From NCBI GenBank assembly GCA_021234155.1, contig JAJEKV010000001.1, positions 24,787,189-24,851,188 of the forward strand: a stretch of DNA of 64,000 nucleotides, in the 5' to 3' direction. The notes beneath the pieces are model-generated. The model saw only the letters and a list, made by a program, of their open reading frames with translations, was not told the DNA's origin and ran no database searches. This DNA is from Isoetes taiwanensis. Lineage: Eukaryota; Streptophyta; Lycopodiopsida; Isoetales; Isoetaceae. Position numbers and translations under genes: made by a program. Positions 30,753 through 42,699 of this stretch are shown here, piece after piece; the stretch's first letter is position 1; the number at the start of each line of letters is the position of its first letter.

Positions 30753-31480
30753 TGTTGGGGAGTAATGGAATCTAAAAGAATCTTGATAGAATCTTTGGGC
30801 ATCTATGACAATATTGATAGAAAGCATCAAGAAATCTTAAGGGAATCTTGCAAAATCTAGTAGATATGTAATTGAAATTGTCATTTTCTTTTTTTCTTTT
30901 TTTATGTTTTTTCATTTATTTTTAATAGGCAATTTCGCATGGCAAACGATATGTAGTTGTAATTGTCATTGTTTTATGTTTTAAATTTATTCTTAATAGG
31001 CAGTTTCGCATGGCAAACTAAATTTTCTATGGCGCATGTTCCTCTAACTATTTTTCTATGGTGCATGCTCTTCTATACTAAGTTGAGTTAGCAACATTGG
31101 CCCAAAATTACAAACTCCTATATCACATATTCTATCCCCTAACATCTGTTGCAAAAGTAAATTGTCAAATTATTTCTTGGCAAGTTTTTATTTTGAAGGT
31201 TGGAGCATACTATGCACGGAAATTTGCATTCGTACTAGCACAAACATCAATAATATTGTCTATGCATGTTGTGAACTTGTCTTAAAATCCTTGAATTTCC
31301 AAAGGAACTTTAGTATATTGTCATTATTCTTTACTATTGAAGTCCCAAATTCTCACCTTTCCCATACGAACAAACATTGGCACTCCTAGGTGCTAATGGC
31401 AAAATGTACTACACAATTTAATTGTTCACAATTTAGTTGTTCAGCTTCGCAAGTTATTACATATAATACACATAACAACA

Positions 31481-32060
31481 AACACATAACAACCAACACA
31501 TAACTACCATTGACATTAATTAACACAACCATTGGGTCCAACACATTTAAATTAAAATCCCCCTTAAACCCCCTTTGGTTTGGGTGCCTATTCACCACGG
31601 GCAACCAACACATAACTACCATTGACATTAATTAATACAACCATTGGGTCCAACACATTTAAATTAAAATCCCCCTTAAACCCCCTTTGGTTTGGGTGCC
31701 TATTCACACGGGGGGTGACTCCGGGCAACGAGAGCTGTTGGATAGGTATATTCACCCCTTATTCCTTAATCTACACCGTACGTAAAGTTCCTCATTTGTG
31801 GGGTATGCAAGTACAAAATTTGCTATACTGTATAACAAGATTCGCAAAATACTATAAGATTTCAAGCAGAATACTATATGGTGTTGATTTCGTACGTGCA
31901 AAATACAATTATGAGGGCTCTCGCCAGACACGCGTCACCCCCTCGTGAATATGCACCCAAACCAAAGGGGGTTTAAGGGGGATTTTAATTTAAATGTGTT
32001 GGACCCAATGGTTGTGTTAATTAATGTCAATGGTAGTTATGTGTTGGTTGTTATGTGTTG
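31481..32060. mobile_element. Foldback (MITE-like) element with long inverted repeats
   Basis: The left arm (31,602-31,735) and right arm (31,917-32,060) are near-perfect inverted repeats of about 135-145 bases around a 181-base loop. The left arm is also duplicated in tandem outside (31,481-31,600). The arms share CACATAACTACCATTGACAT, and the termini are AACACATAAC/GTTATGTGTT. No transposase is encoded, so it would be non-autonomous. A second copy sits at 60,368-60,956 inside the duplication. Confidence 0.75.
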
Positions 32061-32775
32061 GGGGATTTAATTTTTATATGTTGGATGTTAATGGTTTGTG
32101 TTGCAAAAAATTTTTTTGGCCCCTTCTTTAGGACGACGTCACCCCCCCTGTGACAAAAATTTTAGAATTCAAACCAGAAAAAAACTAGAATTCATTTGAG
32201 GCTTTCATCACCTGTAGCTTTTGAATTTGATCACAATAAAACAAATAGAACATAAGTAAAAGTTACCATAACGATAGAGCAAAATGATCCCATTATTCTG
32301 AAAGTCATAAAGTTTGCAACACCCATACACAAACATTTTTCAACTGGAATTTAATAGCAGCCTTTGGCCTCCATGGATTCTTGTGGTGAGAAACCAAAGT
32401 GGGAAACTTTTCTGCTTGTTAGCACAAGGATCTAGAAGCCTTGGAATTTGCTTAATAACTGCCTCAAAATCTAAAAATGCATGGTAATTTTTTGCAAGCT
32501 TCATTCGGGAATGAGCCATAAAATAATATCCAATAGCGCAATCCTGTATTAATCAACTGGTAGGATGTGAAAGCCTACCAAACCCGGCCGAAAAATTGCT
32601 GTTTTAGCATACATAAGTTAACCAAACATATCCATATCCATATCATACACTATCAAAAAGATCTCGGAGAGAGCTTTCCAACGCAATAAAAATCATCTCA
32701 AACAGAGCTCTGGATCAAAAGTTATGATAAGAAATGTGTTGCCGGCGGAAAAACTGCACTACATGCGCCCTTCAA

Positions 32776-32976
32776 GCCCTTCATGTGCCCATTATGCACC
32801 ACACACACACAAAAAGAGGGCTTTTATTGTGAGCCATTGGTTGTTGACCATTGAAAAAAAATGCTAAAATCAATGGCCCTTCATGTGCCAATTATGCACC
32901 ACACGCACAAAAAAAGGGCTTTTGTTGTGAGCCATTGGTTGTTGACCATTGAAAAAAAAAAGGCTAAAATCAATGG
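32776..32976. repeat. Tandem duplication, ~100-bp unit, two copies
   Basis: Both units run from GCCCTTCATGTGCC through an ATTATGCACCACAC block, GTGAGCCATTGGTTGTTGAC and an A-run to AAAATCAATGG. The same pair occurs at 61,675-61,871. Confidence 0.8.
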
Positions 32977-33930
32977 CTCAGAAATGGTGCACTCTAGATG
33001 TACGCATTAGTATATCCATTTGAATACATCACGAAATCATAGGAAAACCTTAGTGAAAAGCGTACAAAAACACACAGAAAACCCCCTGTTATTATGCTAC
33101 ATATTACACTCAAGGCATAGTTTTGAAAGCTGAAAGCAAAGCATCCTATTATTTCCTTAGCAATTTGACACCATTGCTCTTCACGTGAAATGTCTTTCAA
33201 GGACCCATGCCCATGGGTGCCTAATATAGAACATTTGTATCAAAAGTAGACGAAACATGTTCAAATGCTTCTAAATTCACTAGACGATAGATCAGAATGC
33301 TTATCTAAATTTATAAAACGTCCTATAAATAGCACATCATAATTCACTACCAAATACATCTTCACATTGTAGTAGTGGCATCTATGCACTTTTTAAATCA
33401 AGTAGGAATGCATAATGATGTAAAAGCTTAAAGGCCAGTTGATGAGGCATCATAATGCAAGCTAAATTGAATAAGCATTCTCCCTTCTTCAACCTACTTC
33501 ACTTACGTGCGAAGCATTTCTTTCCTCCCAAAAATGCTAAATTTTTGCAACGCCATTTTAGATATTTGATAAATGGCATCTGCAAACTAGAACAAATTTA
33601 AGTATAGCCACATATCCCTCGAAGAAAATTCGAAGAGAATGAGTGAAAATAACCATTGTTAGACTACAAACTAGAGACACAAACAATAATCTTGACATTG
33701 ATGTTCTGCTTCTTCCTCATGCTTCCTCCTCATACTAAAAATGTTTAAATCAATGATGAGGTGAAGCTCATATTATTTTTATGGTTTATCTAATATTTGA
33801 CCTTCAGGGCAAGAGAAGTCACAAACAAATTCAATGTTGCGACAAATAAGAACATGAAAACATATGATAAACCACCACATAAGATTGTCCCTGGCCATAG
33901 ATAATAAGGGTAAAATAGAAGTTAGCACCA

Positions 33931-34263
33931 TTAGCAGTTCATGTCAACCATAAAAATAACATCGAATTCATTCGCACTAATAAGTGAATCTATCTTCTTC
34001 TCTAATTTTAGATAGCTCTCAACAATATAGCCTACAATTTGTTCTCCTTGCTCATTGAAGGTCATTACTGTAGTTTTTGATGTTGAATCTGATAATATCG
34101 AGAATCTAGGAACTTTGAAAGAGCTTATGTGCAACGTTCCATATTGATAGAGTGGTCTCCATATTGATGGCATATCAAGATGTCTATTTCCAACAACAAC
34201 ATTAAGAGCAACAATAATAAGAGGCACAACCTCCTCAATATCCTTAGAAAGATACAACTTCAA
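33931..34263 (-). pseudogene. Unrecognised 110-codon frame next to the NPH3-like fragment
   Basis: This minus-strand frame lies directly downstream of the NPH3-like piece. Composition is protein-like and the encoded amino acids are conserved in the second copy (63,159-62,959) until an indel breaks it after residue 60. I cannot match it to a domain with confidence. It could be intron or 3' sequence of the same gene fragment. Confidence 0.3.
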
Positions 34264-34277
34264 TTCTGGAACATTCT

Positions 34278-34640
34278 CTATGAGATTTTTAAGCTTCGTT
34301 GTGCCAAGAAAAGGGGCGATCTCATTTCGAGTTCACAGAGAGTATCCAGCTCTGGATGAATTTCATTATTACAGCACTCACCCTTGCGCCCGAAATGCTG
34401 CACAATTCGAATAAAAATTTTTAAAGGCAAGGCCAGCAAATCATCGACCCACAGGCCAGATGCCCCTTTTTCTGTGTCAAATCTGGTCTTAGTGTTTGCC
34501 ATTTCCTTGCAAACTATAATGGCTATAGAATCTACACATTTAGGGAAAATAGGAAACTCTACTGACAAAGCAAGAAACTATTCGCAGTTTGCAAAAACCT
34601 CTGATGCCCCTTCCCAGGTTTTCAAGGCTACTTAATTCAG
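34278..34640 (-). pseudogene. NPH3/BTB-family gene fragment
   Basis: The minus strand reads A-L-K-T-W-E-G-A, a gap with a stop, then P-K-C-V-D-S-I-A-x-x-V-C-K-E-M and L-W-V-D-D-L-L-A-L-P-L-K-I-F-I-R-I-V. This order fits the linker and start of the NPH3 domain in plant BTB-NPH3 proteins (C-[IV]-D-[AS]-I-A, then W-x-x-D-L-x-x-L-x-I-x-x-[FY]-x-R-V). NPH3-family proteins act in phototropin signalling and auxin transport, as adaptors of CUL3 ligases. A GTGAGT directly after F-G-R-K could be a 5' splice site. BTB and most of NPH3 are missing, so this is a fragment. The second copy at 63,174-63,464 is identical over 96 codons. Confidence 0.45.
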
Positions 34641-34788
34641 GTAAAGATTGCTCAATTTTCACAGATTTCCTTTTCCTAAATCCTCACCCATTTCCAGATA
34701 CCATGCTGCAAAACAAAGCTTGCTACATTTGTTGGCTCGAATAGGATGGTGAAACCATAGCAGAAATTGGCCATCGTTTAAAAAATAC

Positions 34789-34838
34789 CTGCATTGCTTG
34801 CAAATTTTTGGCAATTTTACTTCTTTCTTTTCTGCCAT
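34789..34838 (-). other. Possible first exon upstream of the NPH3-like fragment
   Basis: The ATG at 34,838 reads MAEKKEVKLPKICKQC and reaches an AG|GTATTT donor-like site at 34,789. It is in the right orientation and about 150 bases upstream of the NPH3-like piece. The copy at 63,730 is identical. The exon assignment is inference. Confidence 0.25.
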
Positions 34839-35108
34839 GATTCTCTAAAATAAACACCTCTGGACATACGAGGGAACTGGGAGACAAAAAAAGTCCAGAA
34901 AGATATTTAGTTTAGTTAAAGACTGTATGGTATATTTTATGCCGAAGGATTAAGAACTTCCTAGTACTGCTTGGATGCTAGTTTTGCAGGACGCCAATTA
35001 TTTGCACTCAGTTGGGTTTATAGTCTTTCTATTTGCGAGGAAGGAGTATCCTCAACTTGTACTCCCACCTCTGGCATGAGGTGTGGTTGGCATGAGTTGT
35101 GATAACTG

Positions 35109-38100
35109 CCTTGTGATTTTGTAGCAGTGTCTCTTTTTCTCAATGTTTTTTGTACCTTAGTTTGTCCTTTCCTACTTTGTTGTGATGCTTTAGTCTCTTA
35201 CGATATCATGTAACAGCCTACAGGCATTAGTTTAGAGTGTGGACTGTTTTCACACCTTTCTTCCACTTGAGAAGTTGCTTTTCCTTTCAGAGCTAGAATA
35301 ATTTTTATTCCTTCCTTTCCCAACACCTTTGGGATCTCATCAAGAACGCCTTATCATATGCTAGCATGGTTGGGACTTTTTATATTCCAGCTTGAGCTTC
35401 ATTAGGTTCATTAAGCTTGTTCTATGCATGATTCATTTCGATGTAGCAACCACAACAAGATTGTCTCTTTAGTTCCATTATGTATGGAAAAGAGAGAGGG
35501 TATAATAGACGAAGCTTCAGGAGGTATGTTTGAGTTGGTGTGCTAACAAAGTGTGTTATTCATTATTTGTCAAGAATTGGGAGGTTTGTTTGTGCTAAGA
35601 GACTCTGTCATTTTTTGCATTCCTTGTTAGACAGGCTCCAGTTTGCCAAGACATGTCATTTTTTTGCATTTCATTGTTTGGTAAGCAATAGAGAATATTA
35701 AGTGGAATGAGGATTTGCGTTGCTTGGCAAGGTGTTAAGAACAAGAAGCGGAATAGGAAATGGCGTACTGTTTTGCTTTTGATGTCTCGCAAGTAGTCGA
35801 GAATATTAATTTGATTGTTTGATTATTTTGTGCCTTTATATGCAAGTGTGCCGTCAATTTGAGCCCAGACCTAACAACATTCGTCTTTCATCTCTTAAAT
35901 TTTGCACATTTATCTAGATTGTCATCCTTGGAAGGACCCTAGGACCGCAATAAATCTAGCTCTCTAAGTTGGTGCTCCATCATTGTTCATGTATCATTTT
36001 CCTCATTTGTTCAAGTTTTCTTGAGTTTATGGTATAGCACATTAAATGCCCTCTTTAAAAGTGGCTCAGCTCTTTAGATGTTCTCTTGGATATACTTTTT
36101 TTTAGGTCTTAAATGTCAAATCACTTTGCAGAGCTTGTGTTGTCGTGAGGCCCTTTGTGTTATTTAAGTCATCCCTTTTACTTGCCTTATGTGTTCGATT
36201 AGAGTACATTTTGTTAATGTTCGTGTTTTTCTTCTTCAAAGTCTCGTTTCGTCTAGTTCATGGTTTTATTGGTTTGTATCTTCACCTGTTGTGGTTTTCA
36301 AGAGCCCCTAGCAATTGTAGTGCTAGTCTTTTATTACAATTTGCATGGCTTTCAACTTATATTGTCTATCTTTGCAACGTTAAATTCCTCATTCCTTAGG
36401 TTTAGGTATGCGCATGACTGACATCATATTCTACTTTTGTGCGATTGACAATTCATTAGAGTTAGAGATTTTATTTTTCTCCATGTTGTTTTGTCGAGAG
36501 GTGAAAATGACCTTTGTGCTAGGTGGAGAATGGCTCTTGCTTTATTGCCTACTTGGTTTAAGGGAGCAAAAGTTAAGAGACTCCCTTTGATTTCTAGTCC
36601 CCTCCAATGCTCATAGTATTTTGGGCTCAAATTTGTGCAATGGTACTTCAATTTTGAAGCTCTTCAACTAATTGTCAATCCACTTATTATTACAGTTGAT
36701 TGGTACATACTTGTTCTGTACTTGTCAACGTTGAGTGGTGTTCACATGCCCACGTGGGAGTTTGAAGGGCAAAATCGCTTTGGTTGATCCTTGTTGTGTG
36801 ATGTGGTGGCATGCAAGACCGCTCACCTTAGTTGTCTTTCAAGCCTTGTTTTATAGTAACATGCCTCCATTCCTTTTTGTAGTGTTATATAGGTCATATC
36901 ATTTTGTTGTGTCTTCTCGGCATTCATTGAATTGAGTAGGTGTTTGGTATATTATGGAAGTATATAGCTTCCTCTGCTTTTAGCAGTTTTGCATGCTCTA
37001 TAAATTGATGGAGGTTTTATGCTTGCTTGCCTGCTTTTTTGATTTCCACAATTTGATCTTGGCTCTACCTTCTCAAACTTCTTTCCTAGTGGGTGCAAAA
37101 TTTCAGCTTTATAGATTTCTTATCCGATTGTTCTTTTGAGTTGCATCTAACTAGTTTATCATTTTGTGATAAGTTGTTCCGCTCCGCCGCTGCCTTCGAC
37201 CTTGAAGTTTGAAGCATTCTCTTTGTTTAATGGAGATGCAGATTTGAGTTTTCGAGGCTCACAGGCTTCCTTTGAGTGGGTTAAGTCCTTACTTTTGTCC
37301 TGTGGAGCTACACTTTTGAGCTTATAAGGTCATTAATTTTTCCTTGAGTAGTTAATACCTTCTTTTTCTTCCTCTATTTTCAGCATGGTTGTTGGGTTGT
37401 TTGATTTGTGTTTATAGGGTCTAGAAGTATGATTTATCTCAGATTTGGAGATTAGCGATAAACCGCCTTTGAGGCTAGTTGAGGGGTTCCCCTTTAGAGT
37501 ATTTATAGCCTTTTGCATCTCTTTCATTTTCATCACTGCCTTTTCACCTCTCCTTTTGTGATCGTTGCCCCCAATTTAAGTTTTTTATCCCTACGCTATT
37601 GAGTATTCTTTTTAGTCGATGTTTTAGTTTCTCATGTCGATTGTTTCATTGTAGACCGCTTTGGTATGGTATCTTGTTGATGTTGTGGCAACTCTCATGT
37701 CTTAAATGTTGATTCAAGTGGGTGGCGCAGGCCTTCATGCCATGTATTTGCATTAGGATTGCTCTTTCCTCAAGATATATGGTGTTCATTACCGACACAG
37801 TTGATGGCCCTCAAGCAACCATAGTGGTTGGCCCCTCGTATAGGTTATCATTCTTATGCCGCTGTGGTGGCCTTGTGACGTGGTGCTTCCATGTTTTGCG
37901 TGTTTCATTATTAGCCCGCTGGCATCTTGTGGGGTCGTGGTTTCAGAAGACTTTAATGGTGAAGGCTTTCATAAGACACTTCTAGCTAGTGTATTGTGCA
38001 CCCAAAAAGGCCATTAGGCAATGAGAGACTACGAAAATAAAGATATATTTGTGATGTTTTAAGAAGACACTGTACATTTTGGTTTAAAAAATAAAAGGGA

Positions 38101-38480
38101 GGGCTATATGGCTCATTCATAAGCATGGTTGTTGGGTTGTTTGATTTGTGTTTAGAGTGTGTGCAACTAGGCTCTAGAAACATGCGCTACAATCCTCTGA
38201 CACTACGAACAGAATGGTCAATATCAGCTAACAAAGCTTGCTCAATAGCAAAGCTAATCTCATCAACTTTCTTCCTTTTACTAAAGATTCCAGGAGTAAG
38301 CCAAGATCTATTGTGGCAATGCACGCCTTTCTAGCTTTGAAAAATATTGATCTTGTTCTTATATCAAAAGCAATTTCTTCCACACCTATGATTCTAATCC
38401 TCACTACTTGAGCCCTCCTAATATTTGCACCAAACTTTCGAAACATATCTTGCAAACTGAAATGGAAATCAAGATATTAA
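35109..38480. other. Gene-free, T-rich region
   Basis: Long T-rich plus-strand sequence with only short chance frames (84 codons or fewer). A 33-base direct repeat (GCATGGTTGTTGGGTTGTTT plus 13 more bases) occurs at 37,383 and 38,125. It might be intron-like host sequence, but I can support no gene. Confidence 0.35.
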
Positions 38481-39790
38481 TACAAAAAACAAAAGAAGAA
38501 AAAAACTAGTACTTACGCCTCGCTTGGGTACAATCCACCTTTTAATCTTGCAAACCTGCAATATAAACTGCTCTTAAGCATCCTAGAAAAATCGTGTAGA
38601 TCTAACTCTTCAATTTTTTTGTCAATTGGTAAGTTTCTTTTGATCCTCCATGCATCAAATCTTGTTCTAGCCCATTCAATCTTATCAAACTTTTTTATGA
38701 AGCAGCATGAACTTCCTTCAAAGTTGCTTCATCGTGATTCCAAAACGCCATCGACTTCCTGTGACTAGTCCGACAATATTCTCGTGCGACACGAAAAATA
38801 CTATCTATCTTATCATCCTCCCATGCAAACAATGCAGATCTTTTCTATATCATTGATATATTCCTTCAATTCCTCTTCCGCCAAACTCCTTGAAAGGTCT
38901 ACCAAAGCTATCTTCAACATCATCGCCTTGATCCGTAAAGCCCTCCACAACCCCATTTCCCGTTATATTTAGAGCACTTCTTGAAAGAATTCAATAGGAA
39001 AGCCATCAAGACCCCGCATTTGTCCCTTTTCAAGAGAGCCACGCCTTTTTTTAAGTCCTCCTTCACTATATTAGACTCAAGAAGTAACCTCTCGCTTCTT
39101 CAAACAATGCGATGCACCTTAGTCAACACCTACCAATTGCATGTCCTTCCGAAAGGGCAATGGGTGTCGTAAAAAGAATGAAGAAAAGTGATGATGAAGA
39201 TATCGCTTAAGATTCACCGGATCGAGATAAGAGCCATCCGGCAACACCAAAGAATGCATAGAAGTGGCGAAGTTTCTTTCTTGGTAAAAAAAAAAGAACC
39301 ACAGTACATCTATCTCCGCTCTTGAACCATCGCGAACCTCGCTTTCACTTTGGCTTCAAAGAACTTTTACAGCTTCCATAGCCTTGATCCGAGATAATAA
39401 CTCCTTTCCTCTAACTCCACTAATATGGCCATGAGCCGAGTACTTCTAATTCCCCGGGTACAATGCAAATAATAGTCCTCTAGCTTCAAAGCAGCCCCTC
39501 ACTCTCCCATATTCTTTTGCAAATGACTTCACCGGGCAGACAACGCCGCGGACACCCCCGCACATGCCCCCTACGAGGTGAGAAGGCTCGAGACCAAGCC
39601 CGACTACAGCCTAGTTTGAACTCATCATCCTCCAAGTACTTGCAATTAAGCTTAAAGTAGGTCCTGGTAGGTCGATGACAATTAGCCACATCATTAGTTA
39701 GAAGTTGTGGATTATGATCAAACACGGAGCTATCCAGAAGATTTGAGCGACGAAAATCCACTAGCCGAGCAGTTGCACAAGTATTAAAAT
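38480..39790 (-). mobile_element. LINE-4 remnant: end of endonuclease to start of RT
   Basis: On the minus strand, 39,761-39,486 reads S-V-F-D-H-N-P-Q-L-L, then Y-F-K-L-N-C-K-Y-L-E, matching the S-D-H-x-P-x-L and following F-[KR]-[FL]-x-x-x-W-L block that ends LINE endonucleases. Near 39,250-39,170 it reads P-D-G-S-Y-L-D-P-V-N-L-K-R-Y-L, similar to the linker before RT in LINE-1 (G-D-G-S-I-L-K-S-P-G-D-L-K-R-Y-L). Around 39,030 a K-C-x-G-x-D-G-like block appears. All frames are broken. Confidence 0.55.
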
Positions 39791-40894
39791 ATCCTCTATC
39801 ATGCCTTTGATAAGCTCCTCACACCTGTCCAACCATCACTTGCAATTGATTTATATAAAACCTTGTGTCCATCTTTATTCCCATCACAAACAGCAGAAAC
39901 AGAATAAGGCACGTTCATTGATGCAAGACATAGACAAATGGCATTGTCTTCACATATTAATGATGAGCTTTAAAGGCCAGAGCTAGATGTAGAAGCGAAA
40001 ATTTTTCTAAAAACACTGCACGGGCTGCAACAAACAATAAGGTTGCTTCATTACCCCACACCTTGCCAATAAGTGTATTTTCTGGCTATGAAATTTTCTC
40101 AGAGCTTCAAGAATAATACAATGGCTTTATGATAATGGGTGGGCTTCTAAAGAGATTAATGGTACTTCCTATCTCTTATGAGCAATAACAAATCAAATAG
40201 CTTATCGTTTATCAAGCATCAACTACATTACCAAGGAGAATAATAATGCATCAATTCCTTTCAGCCAAATGTTTATTAAGGTGCTCCTCCACCTATCTCA
40301 CTGTTTTGACAATTTGACTTGGCTATAATACCCAGATAAAATTATAGGAAAATGATAATCCATCACTTTCTTTGCACAGGATATGTATTTCCACGTAAAG
40401 CAACTGCAGTAGCTTGGTAGCACCTTCTTGGCAATTTGACTTGCCAATCTACACAATAGCACGTTGCAAGATATGTCTTGCTCAATTGCAAGAGTGAAAC
40501 CATTAAGGTTATAGAGTGGAAAAACTAAAGCAATTTTTAGCAAGTTGATCATGGTGTTTTAAAATACGGGTTTGTATCATTGTAATAGTCTAGCCTGAAG
40601 CATTTGAAATTATCCGACCTTTATCCTTAAAGGTATGAAGGGCATCTTTATCACGTTCGGTAATCTGAATATAGAGAACGTGATTTTTATCCTTGAGGAT
40701 CAGAATGAAAACCAAAAAACATTAAAAACATGTTTTATCTTTGACTGCAATATCAAAATTTACTAGCATCACCAATTCTTCAGATCTTGGCAAAATTTTG
40801 CCAATCTTGGTGTTTGTCTCCGCAATCTAGCCGTCTTCATAGGAAAAGCTTTAGATCCATTGATCTAAAGCTTTCTTGACACGTTTGTCATAAA
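39791..40894. other. Unassigned AT-rich stretch
   Basis: No gene is supported. An 84-codon minus frame (40,552-40,298) has no recognisable motif. A 12-base perfect inverted repeat with a 6-base loop lies at 40,845-40,874, shortly upstream of the copia gag. Confidence 0.35.
40845..40874. repeat. Short perfect inverted repeat
   Basis: AAAGCTTTAGAT and ATCTAAAGCTTT flank CCATTG. It lies about 110 bases before the copia gag start and could form a hairpin in its leader. No terminator-like U-run follows. Confidence 0.55.
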
Positions 40895-40981
40895 TTGGGC
40901 CTGGTTTTGTGTCTGGTTGGGATTATTTCTAGTCATCTCAATCACAGATTATTTATGTTCTGTTTCTGTTTCGATTTGATC

Positions 40982-41900
40982 ATGGCTACCATGCATTCTT
41001 GGAAGTTTGTAGCAGCAAGTTTGCTTGATGGTGAGAATTATTACTCTTGGAGAGATAATTTACACATCAATCTTCAGTTGAATGATCTAGGAGATGTGCT
41101 GCTGCCTACATGGTCTCCTCTTACTCCAAAAGAGAAAAAGAAGGATAATCTTGCACTGTATATGTTGAGGGCTACTGTTTCAGATGCATTTAAGAGAGAT
41201 CTTAGAGGTCTTCTCAGTTTTAAAGATGCTCGTCTCTTTCTTAAGCAAGCTTGTGTCCTTAAGCAAACTTGTGTCCAAGCAGGAGTTGGCCAGCAGTTAG
41301 CAATCAAGGGTAAGATGAACAGCCTTAGATTGCAAGATTGTGTCAATATGAAGGATTATCTGGAGCAGTTGAAGGTGCTAAACGAGAAATTATATGGAGC
41401 TGGTGGAACTATTGATGACCCGACTTTGATCATGTATGCTTTGCAAAGTTTAACTAGGAATTACAAGAGTATTTCTGATCATTACAAGACGAAGGTTAAG
41501 ATCAAGATTTCTTTTAATCAGTTACAGCAGCAACTTCTTGATGCAGAACTTGAGAACAAAAGGTATGATCAAATTGAGTCAGCCCATTTTCCAAAGGTTC
41601 AATCCCTTCCTAGTGTTTCAAAAAACTTTGCCTACATCTTTACCTCCTACAAGTTCCTGCTTTCTAAATCTATGGCTGCTCCAATTTCAACCCTTTCTTT
41701 GTCGGCACTGTGGGCCGAAAGGTCACTATAAGAAAGATTGTAGGCAATTCCAAAAAAGATTTGGCTCAATATTTTAAAGATCAAGCACAAAAAATCTTCT
41801 CGATCGATCTCCAAACATCGTATCAACTTCTTCCACGATTTCTTCACAAGTTTCTCCATCACTTCCCACAAAAGAACTTTCTACTCAAGTTTCTAGTATG
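40982..41900 (+). pseudogene. Ty1/copia Gag (UBN2-type) with zinc knuckle
   Basis: I choose the ATG at 40,982 because the copia-type N-terminus (L-L-D-G-E-N-Y-Y-S-W-R-D-N-L) follows within 12 residues; the frame is open from 40,895. The helical Gag core runs to about residue 200 (L-N-E-K-L-Y-G-A-G, I-M-Y-A-L-Q-S-L). After a frame change near 41,640 the plus strand encodes C-R-H-C-G-P-K-G-H-Y-K-K-D-C at 41,700-41,741, a CCHC knuckle that binds RNA. No protease, integrase or RT of copia type follows; sequence homology ends at about 41,900. No LTR is visible. Confidence 0.8.
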
Positions 41901-41922
41901 ACTGTTCAAGTATGACTGTTCA
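41895..41922 (+). repeat. 14-bp tandem duplication at an element junction
   Basis: AGTATGACTGTTCA occurs twice back to back, precisely where the copia gag ends and the minus-strand gypsy fragment begins. It may be a repair or insertion scar. Confidence 0.7.
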
Positions 41923-41982
41923 TTGCATAAGTTCCCCAAGATGTGATGAAAGTCGCTTTTTAGCTTGGTCTTCTTCTCTATG

Positions 41983-42495
41983 CTAACTGATTGAAGCCCG
42001 AGAATCCATCCAAGAATGAGTAGATTTCTTTCCCCTCGCAACAAAGATGCAAAACTTGTTCCAAGAAGGGTAAAGGATAACAATCCTGATAGTGGCTTTA
42101 TTTAGATCCCTATAGTCGATACAAATTGTGATGGTTTTATTTTTTTTCTTTTCCATAGGAACAATACAGACAGCCAACTGATTCACTATTGCACCTATGA
42201 CACCTGCATCTTCCATTTTGCACAATTCTTCCTTGATCAGATCTAGCAAAGCAATGTTAATTCTTCTGAGCTTCTGCACAACAGGCTTCACATCTTTTTT
42301 TATCTTTATTTCAAATTCACACACTTTCCTATCCACTCCTACCAGTCCATTGTAATCCCAAGCAAACACATCTTTCCATTCATCAAACATTTGAGTGACC
42401 TTGTCTCTACTCTCTTCCTTAAACAAATCTCCCACAAACAATGTTTTTTCCTTACCATTTTTTTCAATTTTTACCTCCTTTACCTCTTTTCTCAA
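41983..42495 (-). pseudogene. Gypsy-B reverse transcriptase, N-terminal part
   Basis: This 170-codon frame contains V-F-A-W-D-Y-N-G-L, then an I-K-E-E-L-x-K-M-x-D-A-G-V-I block, V-P-M-E-K-K-K, and I-C-I-D-Y-R-D-L-N-K-A-T. These are the first blocks of gypsy RT. Past residue 133 the frame shifts: the alternative frame continues Y-P-L-P-F, then F-L-D-G-F-S-G-F-N-Q. The catalytic D-D block lies beyond the cut and is absent. Confidence 0.85.
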
Positions 42496-42699
42496 AGATT
42501 GGCATTGATAACCAAAGATAGGGTGTAGCCGCCTTTAGATCCTCCTCCTCCAATTTTCCTCCTTGATAGCTCCCTCAAAGAAGATGCTCAAGCAAAACAC
42601 TTTTTTGCAAAGTGCATCGCTTTTTCATTGAGATCCCCGAGATGTGATGTAGAAGCTCCCACCGGTTCCGCTAACACCTTCGTGAGCCTTATCTCCGAA

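Larger units (their letters stand above)
29151..35108 (+). repeat. Large segmental duplication, left copy (~6 kb)
   Basis: Sequence from TGGTGGCACTTGTATCCC (29,151) to GAGTTGTGATAACTG (35,108) matches 58,021-64,000 in the same orientation, with a 28.9-kb offset. It contains the poly(A) repeat copy ii, a foldback element, a 100-bp tandem duplication and an NPH3-like fragment in the same order. The left copy is the cleaner of the two. The pair extends beyond the right edge of the window, so its full length is unknown. Confidence 0.95.

Noticed and set aside
31097-31285. A 62-codon frame identical at 59,984
   Set aside because: It lies in a base-identical block of the large duplication, so identity says nothing about coding.
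29151-35108. The ~6-kb duplicate as an LTR of a giant element
   Set aside because: No TG...CA ends, primer site or polypurine tract were seen at the visible breakpoints. Kept as an option only until the right end is seen.
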